A stretch of 64,000 nt of DNA from JAHEJN01 sp963787285 (GCA_963787285.1 CAWBCM010000001.1:451593-515592); one strand, 5' to 3'. Shown: positions 29,396 to 38,271, counted from the first letter of the stretch. The notes: generated by a model from the letters alone, not told the origin. A program made the numbers and translations.

Positions 29396-30973
29396 GTGAC
29401 GCAGAGCTCCAGCGGTTGGCGCCGGCTCGACGCGCCGGCTCGCCCGAAATCCCCCGAGACGCCGCGGCCCACGTCGGCCTTCGCCCGTCTCGCCCGTGTT
29501 CAGGCGTTGAGTGCCGCCGGCGATGCGATGATCGCCGTGGCGCTTGCGGGCTCGTTGTTCTTCTCGATCGACCCCAGCGCCGCAAGATGGCGAGTCGGTC
29601 TGTATCTCGCCTTCACCGTCGCACCCTTCGCCATCGTCGGACCCCTCATCGGGCCCGCTCTCGATCGGGCCAAGGGGGGTCGCCGGCTGATGATGGTGGC
29701 AGTGAACGCGGCGCGTGCGGTGGTCGCGCTGTTGATGATCTCGAACATCGACTCGCTCCTGTTGTTCCCGCTCGCCTTCGCCATCCTCGTCGGGGGCAAG
29801 AGCTTCGCGATCTCCAAGGCTGCCCTGGTTCCCACGGCGGTTCGCAACGAGAACGAACTGGTCGAGGCCAATTCGCGCCTTGCGCTCATCAGCGGCGTCG
29901 CCGGCCTGGTCGGCGCCGCCCCGGCGGCACTGGCCAGCCTCCTGTTCGGCGCCGGTGCCGCCGTCGCCCTGGCCATGGTTGCGTTTGCCGCCGCGGCGGT
30001 GCTCGCCTTCCAGTTGCCGATCGTCGCGGTGGCCGCGATCCCAGCGGACTCGACCGAGAGACTCGAGCTGCGAGGGATCGGTATCCGACTGGCCGGCACC
30101 GCCATGGGCATTCTTCGCGGCATCGTCGGGTACCTGACGTTCCTGGTCGCGTTCGCGTTCCGCGGCGGAACCGACGGCGTCGATCTCTCGGGCGTGGGCA
30201 CGGCCTTCGGTGCCTCCGCCCGAAATGCATTCGGTTTCGACGTCGGCAGTGACGGTGGTGTTCCCGCCTGGCAGCTCGGTGTCGTGGTCGGCTTCAACGT
30301 GTTGGGCATGCTCGCAGGCTCTCTGCTCGCCCCGCGTTTGCGCCGCTCCACGCCGGAGGAGAACATCCTGCTCGGCTCACTCGTTTTGCTCGTCATCATG
30401 GGACTGTTCGGTGCCTGGGCCGGCGATCTCACCGCCGCAGCCCTGGTGTCGATGTCGGTCGGCGTGGCGGCGAGCGCAGGGAAGCTGGCCTTCGACTCGA
30501 TCGTCCAGCGAGATGCGCCCGACGCCAACTACGGTCGCTCCTTCGCCCGGTTCGAAACGCGCTTCCAGGTGTACTGGGTCATCGGCGCGCTGTTGCCGGT
30601 GGTGCTCAAGACGCCGGCGGGTTTCGGCTTTCTCGTCATCGCCGTTGCCGCCTTGGTGGCTGCGGTCACGTACTTCCTCGGATCTCGCGGCGGCGGTCCC
30701 GGCACCCCCTCGCCCCGGCGTGCCCCCGCGGAGCCGCCGATCGAGCTCGACGATGCCGATCTCCGGCCGTCGTATCCCCAGATGAACCTGCGCTCGGCGA
30801 TTCGCATGCCGACGGGTTGGGGCGACGAGAGCGGTCACGGGCGCCCGACGACGGCCCGCGGTGGCGTCGATCCCGTGCCGGTCGATCGAACGGTGATGAA
30901 GCCGGGTGCCGATCCGACGGCGGTGGACGCCGCCGGCGAGTCCGAGGATCAGCTACCCCTCTGGGACGATTAG
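29396..30973 (+). CDS. Major facilitator superfamily transporter
   Basis: A 525-residue membrane protein with about 12 hydrophobic helices between residues 30 and 420 and a disordered Pro/Asp-rich cytoplasmic tail of about 90 residues. The loop GPALDRAKGGRRLMM resembles the MFS loop 2-3 motif, and KAALVPTAVRNENELVEANS is seen in actinobacterial MFS proteins of the MFS_3/drug-efflux kind. Substrate unknown. It is separated from the phosphate operon by a hairpin and has its own promoter. Convergent with the next gene, with only four bases between stops. Confidence 0.85.
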   Translation: MTQSSSGWRRLDAPARPKSPETPRPTSAFARLARVQALSAAGDAMIAVALAGSLFFSIDPSAARWRVGLYLAFTVAPFAIVGPLIGPALDRAKGGRRLMMVAVNAARAVVALLMISNIDSLLLFPLAFAILVGGKSFAISKAALVPTAVRNENELVEANSRLALISGVAGLVGAAPAALASLLFGAGAAVALAMVAFAAAAVLAFQLPIVAVAAIPADSTERLELRGIGIRLAGTAMGILRGIVGYLTFLVAFAFRGGTDGVDLSGVGTAFGASARNAFGFDVGSDGGVPAWQLGVVVGFNVLGMLAGSLLAPRLRRSTPEENILLGSLVLLVIMGLFGAWAGDLTAAALVSMSVGVAASAGKLAFDSIVQRDAPDANYGRSFARFETRFQVYWVIGALLPVVLKTPAGFGFLVIAVAALVAAVTYFLGSRGGGPGTPSPRRAPAEPPIELDDADLRPSYPQMNLRSAIRMPTGWGDESGHGRPTTARGGVDPVPVDRTVMKPGADPTAVDAAGESEDQLPLWDD

Positions 30974-30977
30974 GGAG

Positions 30978-32165
30978 CTAGTCGGCGTCGGGCAGGTCGA
31001 TCCGGGCCAACCAGAGGCCGGGGGCGTCGACTTCGGCGACGGTGGGCAGCTCACGCTTGGAGTGGAACAGTCGGAACAGTCCGGCGTCGCCCTCTCGCTC
31101 CTGCACGCCCCGGACGAAAGCGGCGCCCCGGTCGTACTGCGCTTGATCGAGTTCGAGACCGAGCAGCCGCTCGACGAAGCGGTCAGAGGCTCCCGCCGAT
31201 ACCCGCTGGCGGTGGATGGCCTCGGTGATCTGGCCGTGCGAGCCGATGAGATCGGTTCCTATCCGCTCGACGAGGTGATCGGTCACCCCGACCACAACGG
31301 CGGTGAGGGCGGCAAGGGCCGGCTGGAGGTCGCGCTGCTCGGGAGAGTTGAGGGCGCCGAGAATGACGTCGGGGTCACCCAGTCGTTCCTGGAGGCCGGC
31401 GAGCGACGCCGGATCGCTCAGATCGAGCGAGCCGATCTGCTCTTCGAGGGCAGAGGAATCGGCTTGGAAGGCGCCGACGTAGCGGGTGAGCAGGGAGGTC
31501 AGCTCGTCGTGGATGTGGGGAACGCCGAGCACGGCGTGGGCGGCCACCTCGTGCAGGCACGTCCAGAGGCGTACGTCGTTGCGATCGAGCGACCACTCGT
31601 CGACCAGCTGGTCGATCGCGGGCAGTGACAACAGCAACGGCGCACCGGCGGGGCGCGGTACGGGCAAGGAGTAGCCGCCGAGCGAACGCTGGGCGAGGTG
31701 GCCGACCATCGAGCCCGATGTGAAGCCGAGCATCATCGGCCCCAACATCCCGAACACTGCGGCGAACATGCCGGCCATGGGATCGTCGGGCGGAGCGTCG
31801 GGCATCGCCTCCGGGGGACGAGCCAGCGCGTCGGAGAGACCCTGCAACAACGGCTGGTAGTCGGAGACGGTGCGGATGGCCCAGCCCGCGCGGTTGGTGA
31901 TCTCGGTGTGGAGGCCCTCGGATCCGCCGACCGTTCTCCCGGTGACGTCGTTCACCCGCAGCTCGGCCACTCGTACGAGCTGTTCGATCGCCAACCGCTC
32001 GATGGGATCGACATTGGGTTCGGTCTCACCGTTGGTCGCGATCTGGGCGGCAAGCTGCTTGGCGGTCTCCCATGGACCGGCGGTGGCGCCGGAGAACAGC
32101 TTCGACAGATCGCCGAAGAACGGAAGGCCGCCGAAGGGCCCGTCGGGTGGATTCGAGTCGGCCAC
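30978..32165 (-). CDS. Zinc-dependent metalloprotease (DUF2342 / zincin-like)
   Basis: A 395-residue protein with the zinc-binding HEVAAH (H205-E206-H210) in LWTCLHEVAAHAVLG. It resembles the actinobacterial DUF2342 family, often named putative hydrolase or F420-biosynthesis-associated protein. A glycine-rich helix FAAVFGMLGPMMLGFTSGSM precedes the active site and could associate with membrane. Actual substrate and location are unknown. The GTG at 32165 is preferred over an open upstream extension, because a TACGAT box lies exactly 6 nt before it and similarity begins there. It is divergent from the SDR gene. Confidence 0.83.
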   Translation of the reverse strand: MADSNPPDGPFGGLPFFGDLSKLFSGATAGPWETAKQLAAQIATNGETEPNVDPIERLAIEQLVRVAELRVNDVTGRTVGGSEGLHTEITNRAGWAIRTVSDYQPLLQGLSDALARPPEAMPDAPPDDPMAGMFAAVFGMLGPMMLGFTSGSMVGHLAQRSLGGYSLPVPRPAGAPLLLSLPAIDQLVDEWSLDRNDVRLWTCLHEVAAHAVLGVPHIHDELTSLLTRYVGAFQADSSALEEQIGSLDLSDPASLAGLQERLGDPDVILGALNSPEQRDLQPALAALTAVVVGVTDHLVERIGTDLIGSHGQITEAIHRQRVSAGASDRFVERLLGLELDQAQYDRGAAFVRGVQEREGDAGLFRLFHSKRELPTVAEVDAPGLWLARIDLPDAD

Positions 32166-32171
32166 AGGGGC

Positions 32172-32177
32172 ATCGTA
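32172..32177 (-). promoter_or_regulatory. -10 box TACGAT of the metalloprotease gene
   Basis: TACGAT, 6-nt spacer, GTG at 32165; no ribosome-binding site. Confidence 0.5.
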
Positions 32178-32220
32178 TTGGAATGAACGATGCCACTGCG
32201 CCCTGCTTCCGGTTGCCAGG

Positions 32221-33240
32221 GTGACCGCCGTCGCGATCACCGGCGCCGCGGGGCGTTTGGGAAGTCGAGTCGTCGAGGTGCTCGAAGAGCACGGCCACGA
32301 GGTGCTCGCTCTCGATGTCGTCACCGCGCCGGGCATCGAGCGGCTCGACCTCGTCGACGGTGACATCGCCGGTGCCATCGCCGAGTCCCACGTCGTCGTG
32401 CACCTGGCCTCGGCCTTCGACGGCATTCTCGAAGCCGACGAGTCGGCCCGTATCGACCTCGAGACCACTCGGCGCCTGCTCGCCGCCGCCGAAGAGGCGG
32501 GTATCCGCCGCATCGTCCTGCTGTCGAGTGCGATGGTGTACGGCGCCTGGCCGACCAACCCGCTCCCGATAACCGAGCAGGCACCGCTCCGTCCGAACCC
32601 GGAGTTCGCCTTCGCCACGGCCAAGGCCGAAGAGGAGCGGCTGGTCGGTGAGTGGGGGGACCTCCACGACGAGCACGAGGTCGTGGTGCTCCGCCCGACC
32701 GTCGCCGGTGCCGACGGTGAGGTCAGTTGGGTGTCCCAGGCCATGCGTTCGGCGGGGGCCGTGAGCGTCGAAGGTGAGGCGCCCCCGGTGCAGTATCTGC
32801 ACCTCGACGACCTTCGCGATGCGGTCGTCCTGGCGGTCGAGGGGCCTCTTCGTGGCGCCTACAACGTCGCTCCCGACGGATGGATCGACGCCGAGACGGC
32901 GCGCGCGCTCGAGGGGTCACCACCGCGTCTGCGGGTGTCGGAGCGCCTCGCCGGGAGCTTCGCGTCGTTTCGCTGGCGGTACCGACTGGCTCAGACACCG
33001 CCGGGTGTCGTCGCCTACACGATGTATCCCTGGGTAGTAGCCAATGGACGGCTCGCCGCCGCGGGTTTCACGCCGAGGTTCACCACCGAGCAGGCCATCG
33101 TCGACACCTTCCCGGCCAAGCCGTGGGCGATGATGAGCCCGAAGCGTCGTCAGCAGCTCGCGCTCGGCGGCGCGGCCTCGGCCGTCGTCGGAGTCGCTGC
33201 GGGCGCAACCGCCCTCACCCGGTATCTCCGGAAGCGTTGA
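32221..33240 (+). CDS. NAD-dependent epimerase/dehydratase-like SDR protein
   Basis: A 339-residue extended SDR protein. The nucleotide-binding motif GAAGRLG lies near the N-terminus, followed by GDIAGAIAESHVVVHLAS and the LLSSAMVYG strand. The catalytic YxxxK region reads EFAFATAKAEEERLV: the lysine is present but phenylalanines and alanine take the usual tyrosine position, so activity is doubtful. The C-terminus has a small hydrophobic segment (ASAVVGVAAGATAL) that may anchor it to the membrane. Substrate unknown; nucleotide-sugar or lipid-linked substrates are typical of the fold. Confidence 0.8.
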   Translation: MTAVAITGAAGRLGSRVVEVLEEHGHEVLALDVVTAPGIERLDLVDGDIAGAIAESHVVVHLASAFDGILEADESARIDLETTRRLLAAAEEAGIRRIVLLSSAMVYGAWPTNPLPITEQAPLRPNPEFAFATAKAEEERLVGEWGDLHDEHEVVVLRPTVAGADGEVSWVSQAMRSAGAVSVEGEAPPVQYLHLDDLRDAVVLAVEGPLRGAYNVAPDGWIDAETARALEGSPPRLRVSERLAGSFASFRWRYRLAQTPPGVVAYTMYPWVVANGRLAAAGFTPRFTTEQAIVDTFPAKPWAMMSPKRRQQLALGGAASAVVGVAAGATALTRYLRKR

Positions 33241-33252
33241 GCGCGGTCGAGG

Positions 33253-34344
33253 TCAGCCCGGCGCGTCGAGCGTGTCGCCGACATCGAGCACGATCCGACG
33301 GGCGGCGGTGCCGTCGGACACCTCGATGGTCACCGTGTCGCCGGGTCGGTGAGCCCGCAGCTGGGTGAGTAGCTCGCCGATCGAGGTCACCGGGACGTCA
33401 TCGACGCCGGTGATGTACATCCCGGGAGTGATGTCGTGGCGGGCGGCAGGGCTGTCGGGCACCACATGGGTGACCTCGACACGGCCCCCCTCGCGGGCGT
33501 CGCGAGCCCGAACACCGAGCCAGGGATGCGCGGCGTGGCCCGACTCGAACAGCTGGTTCGCCACCCGCTCGACGACGGCGATCGGGGTGGCCGACGCTCC
33601 TTCATCGGTGAGGGAGGTGATCAGTGCGGTCACTCTGCCGTCGTCGATGACGACGTCGCCGCGTTCGATGTCGGTCGACGCGATCGACACGGTGGCGTGG
33701 GACCATCCGTCGGGTTTGGTCTCGGTGACGATCGGCTCACCGCCGGATGCGCCGAGCGGGCCGGACGCGTCGAGGATCGCGCCATGGACGGCGCCGGAGC
33801 TGAGACGAACGGCAGAGATGCCGGTGAGCTCGTCGTGGCCGACCACCGTCGCCGGCGTTCGAGATCCGTCGGGCAGGATCGCCTCGAGTCGGGTACCCGA
33901 TGCGACGTCGAGTGACGCAACGAGCTCGCTTCCGGTACGAAGTGCCACTGCGTGGCCCATGTCGGCGCCGTCGGTCGAGCGCAGCTCGACGATCGATTGC
34001 TCGACAGGGGGCGCAACGATCGACTCGGCGTCGGAGCGGTCGAGCAAGGCGCCGATGGACCCGCCGGCACCGGCCACCGAGGCGGTGGAGGTCGAGCTCA
34101 TCACGATCCACAATCCGGTGACGAGCAGTCCGCCGCCGACGGCGGCCACGACGGCCGCCGCGAGGTTGGCGCTCCGCACGCTCGGTCCGTGTGCCTCGGC
34201 GTTTCGGTCGGACTGTGCCCGCTGCTCGGCCGCAACCTCGGCCGGGTGGCGCCACAACCGGTCGTCGGGCGGGGGCAAGCGACGATGAGGCTCCGACGAT
34301 GGCGACGGATCGTCCTCCGGCGGCTGTGACCCCTGTTCCGACAC
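33253..34344 (-). CDS. Degenerate HtrA-like membrane protein with PDZ domain
   Basis: A 363-residue protein. The cytoplasmic N-terminus contains DDRLWRHPAEVA, seen in actinobacterial HtrA-like proteins, then one TM helix at about 61-83 (AAAVVAAVGGGLLVTGLWIV). The outer part is laid out like a trypsin-fold domain and ends in a PDZ domain at about 270-355 (HPWLGVRARDA, ITPGMYITGVDDVPV). The protease triad is missing: no TNAHV-type histidine and no GNSGGP serine. It is therefore probably a scaffold or sensor rather than a protease. The GTG start has a TATTCT box 8 nt upstream. Confidence 0.78.
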   Translation of the reverse strand: MSEQGSQPPEDDPSPSSEPHRRLPPPDDRLWRHPAEVAAEQRAQSDRNAEAHGPSVRSANLAAAVVAAVGGGLLVTGLWIVMSSTSTASVAGAGGSIGALLDRSDAESIVAPPVEQSIVELRSTDGADMGHAVALRTGSELVASLDVASGTRLEAILPDGSRTPATVVGHDELTGISAVRLSSGAVHGAILDASGPLGASGGEPIVTETKPDGWSHATVSIASTDIERGDVVIDDGRVTALITSLTDEGASATPIAVVERVANQLFESGHAAHPWLGVRARDAREGGRVEVTHVVPDSPAARHDITPGMYITGVDDVPVTSIGELLTQLRAHRPGDTVTIEVSDGTAARRIVLDVGDTLDAPG

Positions 34345-34429
34345 GGTTGGTCAGAATACTCACCGAAGCGCCGTCGTTGTTCGCGGGCGACCGCGGTTGT
34401 GGTCGGAGCCTCCTACCATTGGTTCCGCC

Positions 34430-34900
34430 ATGCAACCTCCTGCCGCCTCCGACACCTGGGTCGGGCTGAGCTCAGAACCCTTGCCGATCGATGCTGCGTC
34501 GGCGTGGGTGGTGCGCCCCGACTGCGGTGCGGTGGTCGTGTTCTCGGGCACTGCTCGCGATCACAGTGCCGGTCGTGTCGATGTCTCCCTGCTCGAGTAC
34601 GAGGCCTATGCCGAGCAGGTCGAGCCCCGTCTCGGCGCCATTGCCGATGCCATTCGCCAGCGCTGGAACGGCATCGGCCGTGTCGCCCTGCTGCACCGAA
34701 CCGGCATCGTGCCCATTGGCGAGTCCTCGGTGGTGGTCGCGGTGTCATCGGGACATCGCCCCGAGGCGTTCGAAGCGGCTCGATACGGGATCGACACCCT
34801 CAAGGCCACGGTGCCCATCTGGAAACGCGAGACCTGGGCCGACGGCACGAGTTGGGCGCTCGAGTCACAGCCGGTGACCGAGGTCGACTCGGCCTCATGA
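34430..34900 (+). CDS. moaE: Molybdopterin synthase catalytic subunit MoaE
   Basis: A 156-residue protein of the MoaE family, which with thiocarboxylated MoaD inserts sulfur into precursor Z to make molybdopterin. Visible family segments are GAVVVFSGTARDHSAGR, LEYEAYAEQVEPRL, LLHRTGIVPIGESSVVVAV and the catalytic-lysine region VPIWKRE. The first 17 residues (QPPAASDTW) are variable. No other molybdenum cofactor gene is present apart from the distant MOSC protein. An upstream TTG start (34397) is possible but less likely. Its stop overlaps the next small gene (ATGA). Confidence 0.92.
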   Translation: MQPPAASDTWVGLSSEPLPIDAASAWVVRPDCGAVVVFSGTARDHSAGRVDVSLLEYEAYAEQVEPRLGAIADAIRQRWNGIGRVALLHRTGIVPIGESSVVVAVSSGHRPEAFEAARYGIDTLKATVPIWKRETWADGTSWALESQPVTEVDSAS

Positions 34901-35076
34901 GCAGTCTCGTCTTCCTGGCCATCGCCCTCGGCGTGTCGGTGCTCGGCACGGGCGTGCTCTGGCTGTTCTCGCGCGAGCGCCGCTCCTACGATTCGAGCAT
35001 CAAAGACTTCCGCAAGAACATGGGTGCGCTCGCCCCTCCCGAGCACGAGAAGAAGAGCCCCCGTCGTGGCTCGTGA
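34897..35076 (+). CDS. Small single-pass membrane protein, unknown
   Basis: A 59-residue protein: an N-terminal TM helix (SLVFLAIALGVSVLGTGVLW) followed by a basic, charged tail (FSRERRSYDSSIKDFRKN, KKSPRRGS). It is coupled to moaE by an ATGA overlap and overlaps the mreB start by 11 bp. The N-out or N-in helix plus positive tail and the link to mreB suggest a cytoskeleton-membrane adaptor, but this is position-based only. Confidence 0.72.
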   Translation: MSSLVFLAIALGVSVLGTGVLWLFSRERRSYDSSIKDFRKNMGALAPPEHEKKSPRRGS

Positions 35077-36070
35077 CCTCGCGATCGACCTGGGAACCGC
35101 CAACACGCTGGTGTACGCGAGGGGTCGCGGCATCGTCCTGAACGAACCCTCGGTCATTGCGCTCAACGACCGGACCGGCGACGTGTTGGCGATGGGTCAC
35201 GAGGCGTGGCAGATGATCGGGCGGACCCCGAGTTACATCGTGGCGGTCCGTCCGCTCCGCAAGGGTGCGATCACCGATTTCGACGTGACCCAGCGCATGA
35301 TCCGGCTCCTGCTCCAGCGGGTCGGTGTCAACCGTTTCAATCGCCCGCGTGTGGTCATCTGCGTGCCGTCGGCCATCACTGCGGTCGAGCGGCGAGCGGT
35401 CACCGAGGCCGCCAAGCGGGCCGGTGCTGCCGACGCCAAGCTCATCGAGCAGCCGGTGGCGGCGGCAATCGGTGCCGGTCTGCCGATCAACGAACCCGTC
35501 GGCAACATGGTGATCGACATCGGCGGTGGCACCACCGAGACCGCGCTGATCTCGATGGGTGGCGTCGTGGCGATCGAGGCGGTACGCGTCGGCTCCTTCG
35601 ACATCGATGCGGCCATTCAGTCGTATGTGCGTCGCGAGTACGGGATCGCCATCGGCGAACGCACCGCGGAGGAGATCAAGATCACGATCGGTTCGGCTGC
35701 CCCGACCGAAGGCGAGTTCCGGGCCGAGGTGAGGGGGCGGCAGCTCATGAGTGGTCTGCCCGAGACGATCGTGCTGACCCCCGAGGAGGTTCGCGAGGCC
35801 ATCGACGAACCGGTGTCGACGATGGTCGACTCGGTGCTCGCCTGCATGGCACAGGCCCCCCCGGAGCTTGCGCAGGATCTCATCACCCAGGGCGTTCACT
35901 TGGTGGGCGGGGGCGGATTGCTGCGGGGGTTGGCCCGGCGCATCAGCGAGGAGTCCGATGTGCCGGTGCGGCTGGTCGACACTCCGCTCGAGTGTGTGGT
36001 GCTCGGCGCGGGGCGTTGCATCGAGTCCTACGAGGCGGTGCAGGTCATGTTCATGGACCAGACTCGCTGA
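35066..36070 (+). CDS. mreB: Rod-shape determining actin homologue MreB
   Basis: A 334-residue actin-fold protein with the MreB phosphate loops: DLAIDLGTANTLVYARGRG near the start, VIDIGGGTTETALISMGG in the middle and GVHLVGGGGLLRGLARRI near the end; EQPVAAAIGAGLPI is the connecting region. It polymerises under the membrane to guide cell-wall synthesis. No mreC or mreD follows, unlike the usual mreBCD order. The GTG at 35066 overlaps the preceding mini membrane protein gene. Confidence 0.94.
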   Translation: MARDLAIDLGTANTLVYARGRGIVLNEPSVIALNDRTGDVLAMGHEAWQMIGRTPSYIVAVRPLRKGAITDFDVTQRMIRLLLQRVGVNRFNRPRVVICVPSAITAVERRAVTEAAKRAGAADAKLIEQPVAAAIGAGLPINEPVGNMVIDIGGGTTETALISMGGVVAIEAVRVGSFDIDAAIQSYVRREYGIAIGERTAEEIKITIGSAAPTEGEFRAEVRGRQLMSGLPETIVLTPEEVREAIDEPVSTMVDSVLACMAQAPPELAQDLITQGVHLVGGGGLLRGLARRISEESDVPVRLVDTPLECVVLGAGRCIESYEAVQVMFMDQTR

Positions 36071-36087
36071 CCGATCGGTCGGGGCGC

Positions 36088-36708
36088 TCAGCCCCCGGTG
36101 CGACGGTCGAGCAGATCCTCGGCCACTTGGCGCACCTGCCAGTCGCGGTCGTCGAGGCAACGCTCGAGGGCGGCGTCGACGGCGGGACCGTCGAAGGCGG
36201 CGAGGGCGATTGTGGCGCGTCGACGAACGGTGGCCTTGTCGTGCAGGGCCTCGAGCACCGCCGCCAGACCGGTCGGGTGGCCGATCGCGCCCAACGCAGC
36301 GGTTGCCGCTTCGCGACAGAGGCTGTCGGCATGACCGGTGGCGAGCTCGCTGAGGCTGGCCACGGTTCCGGCCGCGGCTGCGCCCCATTCGCCCAGTGCC
36401 CAGGCGGCGACCTCGACGACCGTCGCGTCGGGGTCGGCGAGCAACGGTTCGAGGTCCGCGCCCGGGTGCGAGGCGGCCAGCTCGGCTGCGGTTCTACGGA
36501 CGGTCGGGGCGGGATCGGCGATGCCATCGGCGAGCACGTGGGTGGAGAGTCGATCGCACCGCTGCAGCGCCCGCAGTGCCGAGGCCCGCACGAGATCATC
36601 GGGATCATCCACGTGAGCCAACGCCGTCGCCGCATCGCCGGCGTGGCCGGCCATCACGACCTCGCGTCGGCGTCGACGACTCGCCGCCTCCGTCGATTCG
36701 GTGGCCAC
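36088..36708 (-). CDS. HEAT-repeat protein
   Basis: A 206-residue Ala-rich all-helical protein with about five HEAT-like repeats, for example DDPDDLVRASALRALQR, ADPAPTVRRTAAELAA, ADPDATVVEVAAWALGEWG and DDRDWQVRQVAEDLLDRR. Such solenoids bind proteins; PBS-lyase HEAT repeats are the nearest known kind. No catalytic motif. The start (GTG at 36708) follows the stop of the two-TM protein gene by a few bases, so both are probably one transcript; convergent with mreB. Confidence 0.8.
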   Translation of the reverse strand: MATESTEAASRRRRREVVMAGHAGDAATALAHVDDPDDLVRASALRALQRCDRLSTHVLADGIADPAPTVRRTAAELAASHPGADLEPLLADPDATVVEVAAWALGEWGAAAAGTVASLSELATGHADSLCREAATAALGAIGHPTGLAAVLEALHDKATVRRRATIALAAFDGPAVDAALERCLDDRDWQVRQVAEDLLDRRTGG

Positions 36709-36713
36709 GTCGG

Positions 36714-37133
36714 TCAGGAGACGGTTTCGAGCAGGATGGTGCCGCCGATGAAGGCGATGACCACCAGCACGGCAACCAGGACGCCGAGTGACGTCACGAT
36801 CAGCGCCAGGACCACGAGGGCGCGAACCCGCTGCCACCAACGAACCCGCGCTCGACGCCCGGTGACCTCGCGGTAGCGATGAATGGGGTCGCGAGATCGG
36901 GTGAGCCGTTCGGTGAGCGGCGAGACACGCCGAACCGTCGGGCGTTCGCTTTTCGGTTTGCCACCGGCATGCTGATCGTTCTGCCCGAGCATGCCGCTGC
37001 GCATCACCAGTGCAGGGGCGAGCGCTGAAGGCTCGGCGTTGGTGGCAGACTTCATCCGCTCGCAGAGCGCGAGCATGCCGACCGCAACGGTTGCGAAACC
37101 GGCAAGATTCGTGAGGATCAGCGAAGTGGACAC
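36714..37133 (-). CDS. Two-TM membrane protein, unknown
   Basis: A 139-residue protein with a TM helix at the N-terminus (SLILTNLAGFATVAVGMLAL) and another at the C-terminus (VLALIVTSLGVLVAVLVVIA), joined by a basic cytoplasmic stretch (PLTERLTRSRDPIHRYREVT). Unrecognised. The GTG at 37133 is chosen because it directly precedes the first helix and a TAGGGT box lies 10 nt upstream. It is divergent from the PDZ-Lon gene, and if that gene used its earliest start (TTG 37135) the two start codons would be only one base apart. Confidence 0.68.
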   Translation of the reverse strand: MSTSLILTNLAGFATVAVGMLALCERMKSATNAEPSALAPALVMRSGMLGQNDQHAGGKPKSERPTVRRVSPLTERLTRSRDPIHRYREVTGRRARVRWWQRVRALVVLALIVTSLGVLVAVLVVIAFIGGTILLETVS

Positions 37134-37194
37134 GTTGCCCCCAACCCTACCTTCGCCCGGGGATCCGGCGCCGCCGACCCCGGCCGAGCGTGAG

Positions 37195-38256
37195 GTGTCC
37201 CGATTCCGCTCCATGGTGCTCTGGTGGATCGTGGGCGTCTCGATGATCCTCGCGATGATCGTTGCCGGTGTCGTGATCTGGGCCATTCAGCCCACCGAGT
37301 TCTATGCACTTCGCCCCGGCAGCGTGACCAACACGACCGATGTGATCCGGGTGGTCGGCGCCGAACGCTACGAACCCGAGGGTGAGATCGGGTTCACGAC
37401 CATCTCGCTCGAGTCGAAGGTGACGAATTGGGAGAAGCGCAGCTACGAGGACGATCCCACCATCAGCCTGCTTCCCGCCGAGGTCATCAACGGCGATCGC
37501 ACCGACGACGAACGGCGTGCCGCCAACCTCGCGCAGATGGAGCGGTCCAAGAATGTCGCCACCGTCGTGGCGTTGCAGTTCCTCGGACTCGAGGGGGAGC
37601 CCACTGGTTCCGGCGCCCTCGTTCGAGGGGTCCGAGAGGGAGCGGCCGCCGATGGTGTGCTGGTGACCACCGACGTGATCTTCGAGGTGGCCGGTGAGCC
37701 CATTCAGTTCGCCGACGAGCTGGTCGCGGCTGTCCAGGACCGTGCGCCGGGGGACGCGCTCGAGATCACCGTTCGCCACTTCGACGACTCGGTGGAGACG
37801 TTCTCGATCGTCCTCGGGGCCAGCTCCGACGATCCCTCGATCGCCCAGCTCGGCGTGGAAGTCACCACCCACGAGCTGACGGCCGATTTTCCGATCGACG
37901 TGGTTATCGACTCGGGCGAGGTCACCGGTCCGTCGGCCGGTTTGGCCTTCACGCTGGGCGTGATCGACGTGCTCACGCCGGGGGAGCTGACCGGTGGCAA
38001 GTTGGTCGCCACGACCGGCACCATCAACCTCGACGGCAGTGTGGGCCCGGTCGGTGGGGTGGCCCAGAAGGCGGTGGCCGCCCGCAATGCCGGGGTCGAC
38101 CTGTTCATCGTTCCGGCCAGCGAGTACGACCAGGCCCTCGAGCAGTCGGGGGACATGCAGGTCGCAACAGCCGACACCATCGAGGAGGCCGTGGCGGTGC
38201 TGGAGGCCTTCGGCGGATCGGGCACGGCGCTCGACCAGGTGGCATTGGGCGACTAG
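37195..38256 (+). CDS. PDZ-Lon (S16) membrane protease, YlbL-like
   Basis: A 353-residue protein with one N-terminal TM helix (VLWWIVGVSMILAMIVAGVV), a PDZ domain at about 140-230 (ALVRGVREGAAADGVLVTTD) and a C-terminal Lon-type protease domain. The catalytic dyad is S247 (TGPSAGLAF) and K292 (GGVAQKAV). These proteins (YlbL, Rv3194c) degrade or process membrane-associated substrates and lack the Lon ATPase. The start is uncertain: TTG 37135 and ATG 37213 are alternatives; GTG 37195 leaves a normal promoter space to the divergent gene. Confidence 0.88.
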   Translation: MSRFRSMVLWWIVGVSMILAMIVAGVVIWAIQPTEFYALRPGSVTNTTDVIRVVGAERYEPEGEIGFTTISLESKVTNWEKRSYEDDPTISLLPAEVINGDRTDDERRAANLAQMERSKNVATVVALQFLGLEGEPTGSGALVRGVREGAAADGVLVTTDVIFEVAGEPIQFADELVAAVQDRAPGDALEITVRHFDDSVETFSIVLGASSDDPSIAQLGVEVTTHELTADFPIDVVIDSGEVTGPSAGLAFTLGVIDVLTPGELTGGKLVATTGTINLDGSVGPVGGVAQKAVAARNAGVDLFIVPASEYDQALEQSGDMQVATADTIEEAVAVLEAFGGSGTALDQVALGD

Positions 38257-38271
38257 CCGAGCCTCAGTTGC

